This document shows, one piece after another, positions 58,437-64,000 of a stretch of DNA of 64,000 bases. The position numbers were made by a program, and so were the translations under genes. Below the pieces are notes generated by a model, which searched no databases, was not told where the DNA came from, and saw nothing but the letters and a program-made list of their open reading frames with translations. This DNA is from Lewinellaceae bacterium (GTDB lineage Bacteria; Bacteroidota; Bacteroidia; Chitinophagales; Saprospiraceae): positions 44,936 through 108,935 of the forward strand of contig JACJYB010000016.1 in the NCBI GenBank assembly GCA_020636355.1. Direction: 5' to 3'. The first letter of the stretch is position 1, and each line of letters opens with the position of its first letter.

Positions 58437-59732
58437 ATGAAAGTAACCCCTCGTAGATTGATACGGCACTTCTATCAATTTATGATATTTCTGGTATCAA
58501 TACCCGGCTTGGCCCATTCCAAAACCATCTTTATCTGGGACCAGGAACCCTACCTTCAATCCCAGGAGGTGCTTGCCCTGCAATGTGCAATCCTCAGCCT
58601 GGATACCTGCAAAACAAAACCTGAATACCGGGTGATCGACGTCGTCAAATTAAAGGACAGCTACTATGTCCTTCCCAACGGGCTCAACGACATCTACCTC
58701 TGGTCTGGGCATCAGTTGACACCCGTTTTCGAAAGTCCGTTTCAGGGCCAGAATTTTGGCAGTAAAAAGTATGTCTATCACAATGAGATCTATTCTTACG
58801 GCGGGTATGGCTATTGGAATTTTTATGCTGATATCACCCGCTTTGACCAGATCACCAAGGAATGGGTACTTGTTCCGGGTTTTGGCGAAAAACCCTTGGT
58901 AGAATCGACAAATTTCCGGTATTGTTTTATCCGGGACTCAATATTGTATGCCTATTTTCAATGGTCATGGCCCTACCGGACCACCCGCCACAACCCCATC
59001 AGTGATGACCGGTTGTATACCTATAATTTGAATTCATATACCTGGAAATTTGAAGGCGATGTACCCAGGAACTTCCCCCGGCAACCAGGTTTCGTGCACT
59101 ATGAATCCCGGAATTATACATTAGAAATTAACAAAGAAGGTGTCGGTGTCCTATTGAATAATAATTCCCTGGAGTTCAAATCCAATCTGGCCTTGTACCG
59201 CAATGCTTCGCTCTACCCCGATCTGGTCGATGGCAGCAAACTTTCCTGCCGGCAGGTTCGCAATGACTCCATATTCCTTTATGACTCCAGCCACCTCCAA
59301 TTTGTCATTGACCTCGCATCGATTGATCAGCTGTCCGGCGGTATTTACGAGCCATTCGTTAAGGCCGAACCATGGAATCGTTATCAAATCGGAATAGGAG
59401 GCTTATGTCTGATCATCCTGGGTGGCGTACTGTTCTACGTTAGAAAAAGAAAGTCCCCGGGAGTGACTCAACCCATATTGAGTGCTGGCCAGGAACCACT
59501 GTCCTTTCCCAAACTTAAGAACTACCTGGACCAAACCATTGTACAATCTGTATTGGATGACTGCCTGCAGATCAGCCAGGTTGCATCCGTAGATATCCTT
59601 CGCAACAAAAGATCTTCCTTTATTAAACAGATCAATGAAGATCCAGCCAATCCCTATCACATCCAGCGGGTAAGGAATGAAGAAGATTCCCGCATTTATG
59701 ATTATCACATCAGGTACAAAGCAAATATCTAA
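58437..59732 (+). CDS. Unrecognised receptor-like protein 1: exported propeller-like domain, one TM, basic tail
   Basis: 431 residues. A signal-type helix (FMIFLVSIPGLAHS) is followed by about 280 residues rich in aromatic beta-strands (DSYYVLPNGLNDIYLWSGHQ, NEIYSYGGYGYWNFYADITR, DDRLYTYNLNSYTWKFEG), which look like Kelch-type propeller blades. One membrane helix (about 317-337, IGIGGLCLIILGGVLFYV) is followed by a cytoplasmic tail of about 90 residues with LRNKRSSFIKQIN and DSRIYDYHIRYK. The next gene, 13 bp later, encodes a full-length paralogue. I do not recognise the family. The tail may be a small winged-helix fold, which is a guess. Confidence 0.6.
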   Translation: MKVTPRRLIRHFYQFMIFLVSIPGLAHSKTIFIWDQEPYLQSQEVLALQCAILSLDTCKTKPEYRVIDVVKLKDSYYVLPNGLNDIYLWSGHQLTPVFESPFQGQNFGSKKYVYHNEIYSYGGYGYWNFYADITRFDQITKEWVLVPGFGEKPLVESTNFRYCFIRDSILYAYFQWSWPYRTTRHNPISDDRLYTYNLNSYTWKFEGDVPRNFPRQPGFVHYESRNYTLEINKEGVGVLLNNNSLEFKSNLALYRNASLYPDLVDGSKLSCRQVRNDSIFLYDSSHLQFVIDLASIDQLSGGIYEPFVKAEPWNRYQIGIGGLCLIILGGVLFYVRKRKSPGVTQPILSAGQEPLSFPKLKNYLDQTIVQSVLDDCLQISQVASVDILRNKRSSFIKQINEDPANPYHIQRVRNEEDSRIYDYHIRYKANI

Positions 59733-59745
59733 TCCACATGCTTTT

Positions 59746-61002
59746 ATGAGATCTGCATTAAGAATATTGATATTGGTTTTGCTTTGCCATCCTATTTATT
59801 CGCAGAATATCAACATTAATGACGCATCTCCTTATCTATCCAGTGATCAGGTAACCGATTTTATCCTCAACACCCGGAAATTATTTACCGAAAAAAGCAT
59901 CGCACCGGATAACAAAGCCACCATCATTAAACTGGACACCAGTTATTTCCTGTTTCCCGATGGCTACAATTACGTATTTAAATGGGATAATAATGCCTGG
60001 AATAATCTATACAAAGGCAAATTTCACGGCAGCAATTTCAACAGCTACAAATTTATTCATGAAGGGATCATTTATTCGTACGGGGGAATTGGCTTCCTGC
60101 GATTCAATCCTGAAGTAACCTTTTTTGACCGGGGAAAAGGGGAATGGGAAATCATCCGATGGAACGGTGATAAGCCATGGATCGAAGGCAAAAGCCAGGA
60201 TTTAAGTTTTATCAGCGGAAATTCCTTGGTCGTTTATTTCAATTTCCAGCTGGTCCTGAAAAACCAGCCGGTATACGAAGAGCTGAATGACGTATACCAA
60301 TTTAATCTGGACGATCACCTGTGGACTAAAGCAGGCAAGCTGCGATCCGATTTTCAAATCAATACGCGTTATTCCGTCCAGTCCAACGATTACCTCGCCT
60401 TGATTTCCGATGAAGGGAACACCACGCTGATCAGCAAGAAGGACCTGCGCTACAAATCAGATATCCTGCTGCCTTCGATCTTTCCAAAACGCAATGCAGT
60501 ACCATCGCTCCAGCCTCCCATTACCCAGCAGGTCCGTACCAATACGATCTATTTTTATCAGGACACGATTTTTTACTCAAAGCTTGACCTGGATTCGGTT
60601 TACCTTGCCACGCCTATGAGAGCCCGCTCCATCATCCAATCACCCTTTTTTTTAACCACCAAGTTCTGGATTACCGCAATAGTCCTGTTGGGTGGCTTAT
60701 TGGCCTGGTTGTTCTTTAACCGCAGACCGTCAAAACCATCGGAGCAGCACGAACCCACTGAACTGGAAAGAACCTTTCCTCTCCTCTTCAATTATATAGA
60801 CCAGGTCATTGACCTGGATACCCTGGATCAATGTCTGCATCTGGATGATTCCATCTCCACCAATTCCCGGCGCAACAAGCGCTCACAGATAATCCGTGAT
60901 CTCAACAACCACCCCGACTTCCCCATTCAAATCAACCGGGAACGCAATCCGTTGGATAGGAGGATCTATGGGTATTTAATAGAGCATAAGCATAAATCAT
61001 GA
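59746..61002 (+). CDS. Unrecognised receptor-like protein 2, paralogue of the preceding gene
   Basis: 418 residues from the ATG at 59746, which gives a good signal peptide (MRSALRILILVLLCHPIYSQ); the frame runs 23 codons further upstream, overlapping the first receptor gene. It aligns with the upstream protein along its whole length: SPYLSSDQV against EPYLQSQEV, IIYSYGGIGF against EIYSYGGYGY, a membrane helix (about 305-325), and the tail RRNKRSQIIRDLN with DRRIYGYLIE. The tail is better conserved than the exported part, which suggests a shared cytoplasmic partner or output. Function is unknown. Confidence 0.6.
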   Translation: MRSALRILILVLLCHPIYSQNININDASPYLSSDQVTDFILNTRKLFTEKSIAPDNKATIIKLDTSYFLFPDGYNYVFKWDNNAWNNLYKGKFHGSNFNSYKFIHEGIIYSYGGIGFLRFNPEVTFFDRGKGEWEIIRWNGDKPWIEGKSQDLSFISGNSLVVYFNFQLVLKNQPVYEELNDVYQFNLDDHLWTKAGKLRSDFQINTRYSVQSNDYLALISDEGNTTLISKKDLRYKSDILLPSIFPKRNAVPSLQPPITQQVRTNTIYFYQDTIFYSKLDLDSVYLATPMRARSIIQSPFFLTTKFWITAIVLLGGLLAWLFFNRRPSKPSEQHEPTELERTFPLLFNYIDQVIDLDTLDQCLHLDDSISTNSRRNKRSQIIRDLNNHPDFPIQINRERNPLDRRIYGYLIEHKHKS

Positions 61003-61013
61003 TTGTGATCTAA

Positions 61014-61127
61014 TTACCTGCCCTTACTGGTACGGGATGACCATAGTAGGATAAAAAATACCAGGACCAATATGCCTGCTATTGTCCACATCAGAAAAAT
61101 CAGGATTTTACCAATTACTTTAAGCAT
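61014..61127 (-). CDS. Small single-helix membrane protein
   Basis: 37 residues, MLKVIGKILIFLMWTIAGIL then VLVFFILLWSSRTSKGR. One strongly hydrophobic helix ends in a basic tail, with the ATG and stop well formed. It is convergent with the receptor pair. The amino-acid pattern (positive ends, continuous helix) suggests a real membrane microprotein, but it is short and has no recognised relatives. Confidence 0.4.
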   Translation of the reverse strand: MLKVIGKILIFLMWTIAGILVLVFFILLWSSRTSKGR

Positions 61128-61284
61128 GCTTCTTCGACTGGATTATTGCCTAACAAGTAACATCGATTACAAACTGATCATTGGTAATATCAGTCAATGA
61201 TTGATCACAGATTAATCTTGTGATTACTTTGAAAATGTTTTCATCCACTAATTCTTGCAGGAGAAGTCAATAGCCATCCTTGAT

Positions 61285-61692
61285 TCACTTTCCGTTTGAA
61301 ATCCTCGGATCCACTTCGTTACTTCCTTGAAGCATAATGGTCTCATCTGTGAAGACTATGACGGTACGGTTTTGCTGAAATATTTCCATCAAATGCTCTA
61401 TCATTCCAATGACCTCGGATTTGAATAGTTCTTTAGTTAATGGAAACCGCGGATAATTCAGAAATTCAAGACGTACATGCGGCTCATTCTGGCCATCGAG
61501 AACGATGCGTGTTTCACTTACGCTTACAGAAAGGTAGATCCTTTTAGATTCTATTAAGTTATGTTGATAGGTTTGTATGGCTTGAATGTAATCAACTACC
61601 TGGATGGATTTTTGAGTGTAACCGCTTTCCAGGCCAAGATGAGCAATGCCAGTACAACTGTCAATCTTCTTAAATAAAAAGTTTTGTCCCAT
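61285..61692 (-). CDS. Hypothetical protein
   Basis: 135 residues, with no signal peptide or membrane segment. The sequence has normal protein character with alternating strands in its middle part (RIYLSVSVSETRIVLDGQNE, VRLEFLNYPRFPLTKE) and a helix (SEVIGMIEHLMEIFQQNR) before RTVIVFTDETIMLQG. I recognise no family. It has its own position between non-coding stretches, on the same strand as the small membrane gene downstream of it. Confidence 0.55.
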   Translation of the reverse strand: MGQNFLFKKIDSCTGIAHLGLESGYTQKSIQVVDYIQAIQTYQHNLIESKRIYLSVSVSETRIVLDGQNEPHVRLEFLNYPRFPLTKELFKSEVIGMIEHLMEIFQQNRTVIVFTDETIMLQGSNEVDPRISNGK

Positions 61693-61887
61693 TTTAAGCT
61701 ATTGGTTCCACTAAAACTAGCTGATTAATCTCATCAGGTTGTAAGATTTCAGACATTTAATCTATCGTATTTCTGAGAAAATTTTTATAACAGGTGATAT
61801 TTTTGTATAATTTCCATGATTTAAGATTGCTTACATAAGCTTTGAGAGTCGAGGGAAAAGTTAATGTAAATTGCAATATTTGGGACT

Positions 61888-62088
61888 TGGGGTAAGCCGC
61901 AACTGTTTGAACGCTTGGTGCACCCTTCCTTTGACAGCCGTTGAAAAACGGTGGATGCGCGTGGCCGTCAAGGGAGGGATAAGCAAAGTTCAAATAAAAT
62001 CAAAAGCTAAAAAGCAACGACAAGAACGTAAAGGTGAGTTTTGCGGGTTACGAGGTTTTTCTCACTTTTTGCCGATACAAAAAGGGAA
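61888..62088 (+). repeat. Structured 200-bp element, copy 1
   Basis: Direct, imperfect copy of 63516-63720. Shared blocks are GGTAAGCCGCAACTGTTTGA, TTTGACAGCCGTTGAAAAAC and GTGAGTTTTGCGG with TTACGAGGTTTTT. The central part (61923-61978) folds as an outer stem CCCTTCCTTTGAC/GTCAAGGGAGGG and an inner 5-bp hairpin CCGTT-GAAA-AACGG with a GAAA loop. The outer stem is kept in the other copy with changed bases. Small frames over it are not protein-like. It could be a dispersed mobile-type repeat or a structured RNA. Confidence 0.65.
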
Positions 62089-62306
62089 ATAAAATATTAA
62101 GTAACGATCAGAAACTTAAAATATACTAACTGAAAGCATGCTCAAAGCCAGAACATATGCAGAAATGAATACCATCGGATATTAAAATCTGCTAATGAAA
62201 GGCATAAATAATTATTATATCGAAGTGCATGGCTCAAATGCAGCCAAATCCGGATGAACAATTCAAATTTACTATCCAGAAAAATAAATTCATTTTGTTT
62301 AAAATT

Positions 62307-62600
62307 TCACTTCACCTCCACCGGCACCGCCCGATACACATGATACCCACCCACCTCTTCCAGGTTGACATCCAATCTGTCGTTGGTATCAATCTCTTTA
62401 ATATTCACGTCAATGTTCGAACTGCCGGGTTGGATACGCACGTTGATGGAGCCGTCCTCATTCAGTGGAACCATGGCATAACCGGATAATGGATTATTGG
62501 CATAAGCCCTGGGAATAAGATTAAGCTGCTGAACAACCAGGATGAGCAGGCAGAAAGCAATGACGGTCAGGATGACTTTGGTGTAGGGATCGGGTTTCAT
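62307..62600 (-). CDS. Small exported or membrane-anchored protein
   Basis: 97 residues. One N-terminal membrane helix (YTKVILTVIAFCLLILVVQQ) is followed by a short polar domain (GYAMVPLNEDGSINVRIQPG, DRLDVNLEEVGGYHVYRAVP) with beta-strand character. Its start overlaps the end of the upstream amidohydrolase gene by 4 bp, so the two are probably translated together. The fold and role are unknown. Similar one-helix proteins with an NxxxxxVxL type strand repeat exist in many bacteria, but I cannot name a family. Confidence 0.6.
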   Translation of the reverse strand: MKPDPYTKVILTVIAFCLLILVVQQLNLIPRAYANNPLSGYAMVPLNEDGSINVRIQPGSSNIDVNIKEIDTNDRLDVNLEEVGGYHVYRAVPVEVK

Positions 62601-63373
62601 GATTCGTTGTTTATTGGATAAAAGATATCATTGACATTGGAACGGATTAAATGCAGATATTGGTTCAATACGCTTTTGATTTCATTAAAATGCCTATTTC
62701 TTGTGCAGGTTACCGCATCCAGATACAACTTCCGGTTTACTTCAATCAGGATGGATTGGACCTGCCTGTTTTTCTGATAATAAGCCATTGGCACCATGGT
62801 TCCGGAATAAGGCCAATTCAGACCAACAGAAAATCCCCTGGATGTGAAGAATTCCAATGTGAGATCCTGGAGTGTTTGCGATGTATGAAATGGATCGGTG
62901 CCAATATTGATATCGGGACGTGGCACTTTTTTGTTCAGGTCTCGCTCAAAAGGAATATCCGTGAAAGAATGGCAATCTACCATCAAGGCATGACCGAATT
63001 GATCTAGTTGTTTTTTTACAGCCACTTCAAGTTTTTGGTGATGCGGCAAATAGTATTCCTCCTTGATCTGCTTTCGCAAAGTTGGGTTCACTTCCCGCAT
63101 TCGCTGCCCGGCATCGGTATGCGTGTACAGCATGCCCATACCATATTGTGCCATGACCTCCTGCTGATCATCCACAAACCGCTCAACATCACAGAAGATC
63201 CGGCTGAAATCCGCTTTTATAGTGATGTCTTCTGGGCTATCAAACAAATCATCGGTATACCAGTCGGTGAGTTTATTGATCTCCTGCTGAAGTAATTCCT
63301 CCCCAACCAGATACCCATCCTTGAATGGAATGTGAGTGGAAGCATGGGGTATGTGGAGTATTAATGGCTGCAC
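62597..63373 (-). CDS. N-formylglutamate amidohydrolase family protein
   Basis: 258 residues. It shows the family pattern: LILHIPHASTHIPFKDGY at the start, LTDWYTDDLFD, RIFCDVERFVDD, MLYTHTDAGQRMREVNP, then ALMVDCHSFTDIPFERDLNK and VGLNWPYSGTMVPMAYYQKN, with an ending ILIEVNRKLYLD. These enzymes remove the formyl group from N-formylglutamate or related small amides using a zinc site (HSF and the first histidines). Since the hut operon here ends in a formimidoylglutamase (HutG), this protein is not needed for histidine breakdown and may act on another substrate. It is followed by the 97-residue membrane protein with a 4-bp overlap. Confidence 0.82.
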   Translation of the reverse strand: MQPLILHIPHASTHIPFKDGYLVGEELLQQEINKLTDWYTDDLFDSPEDITIKADFSRIFCDVERFVDDQQEVMAQYGMGMLYTHTDAGQRMREVNPTLRKQIKEEYYLPHHQKLEVAVKKQLDQFGHALMVDCHSFTDIPFERDLNKKVPRPDINIGTDPFHTSQTLQDLTLEFFTSRGFSVGLNWPYSGTMVPMAYYQKNRQVQSILIEVNRKLYLDAVTCTRNRHFNEIKSVLNQYLHLIRSNVNDIFYPINNES

Positions 63374-63515
63374 CTTAAAATGTTATTACATGATGAATCA
63401 AATTACCATAGTTTAAATTAATCATCCAATATCCAGTTATAACTTTTTGTAGATGCAATTTTCTAGGCTTTGGGGCTCGTAGGAAAATAGGTGATTCAAG
63501 GAACTATAGATGGGC

Positions 63516-63720
63516 TTGGAGGTAAGCCGCAACTGTTTGAACGTAGAGATCACCCCTCCTTTGACAGCCGTTGAAAAACGGGGGTTGCGCGTGGCCGTCA
63601 AAGAGGGGACAGGTGGAAAACTGATTAACCAGAATGACATGAGCAACGAAAGAACGCACAGGTGAGTTTTGCGGATTACGAGGTTTTTGTTTCGTTTTTG
63701 CCGGAACAAAAATGAAAGAA
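63516..63720 (+). repeat. Structured 200-bp element, copy 2
   Basis: Second direct copy of the element at 61888-62088, in the same orientation, about 1.6 kb away and flanking the amidohydrolase pair. The stem here is CCCCTCCTTTGAC/GTCAAAGAGGGG (63553-63608) with the identical inner CCGTT-GAAA-AACGG hairpin. A 103-codon minus-strand frame covers it but follows the repeat and is not called as a gene. Confidence 0.65.
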
Positions 63721-63853
63721 AACCTTCTGATTGAAATATGAAGCGCAAAGGATAACGTATAGAAACTTTCCCAAACTAATGCCTGAAATCCAAATTATGA
63801 ATAAATGAAATGATACCAAACCCAAAGCCTTCCCTACAACCTTGCTGTTTTAT

Positions 63854-63970
63854 TTACTGATCATCTCCCCTCGATGAGGCAGACGCTTTCTTTTCATTTG
63901 AGCAAGTAACCATAATCCATACAATGGGTAAAAAAATCAGATTGATCAGAAATGCCAGTAATAATTTCAC
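63854..63970 (-). CDS. Possible small hydrophobic protein (GTG start)
   Basis: 38 residues from a GTG at 63970: one hydrophobic segment (LLLAFLINLIFLPIVWIMV) and a hydrophilic end (TCSNEKKASASSRGDDQ). The start is weak and there is no family likeness. It may be chance. Confidence 0.25.
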   Translation of the reverse strand: MKLLLAFLINLIFLPIVWIMVTCSNEKKASASSRGDDQ

Positions 63971-64000
63971 TTCGAAAACTTAATTGGTGTTTGTGGGATT

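Noticed and set aside
63437..63748. 103-codon minus-strand frame and similar frame near 61757-61993
   Set aside because: Both follow the structured repeat element and are explained by it; such frames recur wherever the repeat occurs.

Overview
The window looks like chromosomal DNA of a member of the Bacteroidota, most likely a Saprospiria-type environmental lineage. It carries the type IX secretion (T9SS) translocon gene sprA next to ruvA, a giant surface protein with a T9SS type A sorting domain, a TANFOR-domain protein, a PafA-type alkaline phosphatase, and many Bacteroidota-style exported proteins. The species placement is inference. No rRNA, tRNA, CRISPR array or insertion sequence was recognised.

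Layout. 1-4.8 kb is AT-rich accessory DNA, mostly on the minus strand: a cut-off alpha/beta hydrolase, an esterase-TPR protein, a DUF3237 protein, a DUF4199 membrane protein, and three decayed copies of one unknown sequence between them. 4.8-15.8 kb holds a DinB-like protein, a histidine kinase/response regulator pair, sprA and ruvA (all minus). 16-21.6 kb (plus) holds purD and three overlapping parvulin-type chaperone genes, probably an outer-membrane protein maturation operon. 22-25.7 kb has pafA, a VOC protein and a propeller-SnoaL fusion. 25.7-32.2 kb is a histidine utilisation operon, hutH-hutU-hutI-hutG, divergent from a LysR regulator with a LysR-type dyad between them; hutH is broken by three frameshifts. 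32.3-40.4 kb carries sugar and peptide metabolism genes: a GH172/DUF2961 enzyme, a proline-iminopeptidase-like hydrolase, an SDR protein, and two heavily frameshifted genes (a Gfo/Idh/MocA oxidoreductase and a DUF6067/GH123-like protein).

40.5-46.3 kb is the most interesting locus. It encodes a 1.6-kb-codon exported protein (TANFOR, Fn3-like region, HExxH metallopeptidase motif, hydrophobic region, C-terminal PD-(D/E)XK-like nuclease). The next gene overlaps its stop codon by one base and encodes a cytoplasmic beta-propeller. I read this as a polymorphic toxin with a beta-propeller immunity protein. Base composition drops sharply inside the toxin gene just after the metallopeptidase motif, as expected of a swapped toxin cassette.

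47-50 kb is an ammonium uptake operon (porin, PII protein, Amt). 50.6-55.8 kb is the giant repeat-containing T9SS cargo protein. 55.9-58 kb has an AraC regulator divergent from a membrane protein and a cupin. 58.4-61 kb encodes two tandem paralogous receptors of an unrecognised type: an exported propeller-like domain, one membrane helix and a conserved basic cytoplasmic tail. 61-64 kb holds small membrane proteins, an N-formylglutamate amidohydrolase-like gene, and two direct copies of a 200-bp element with a conserved stem and GAAA-loop hairpin.

All frameshifts found (about 18 in three genes) have the same sign, each explained by one missing base, often at a homopolymer. That suggests base under-calling in the assembly as strongly as real gene decay.
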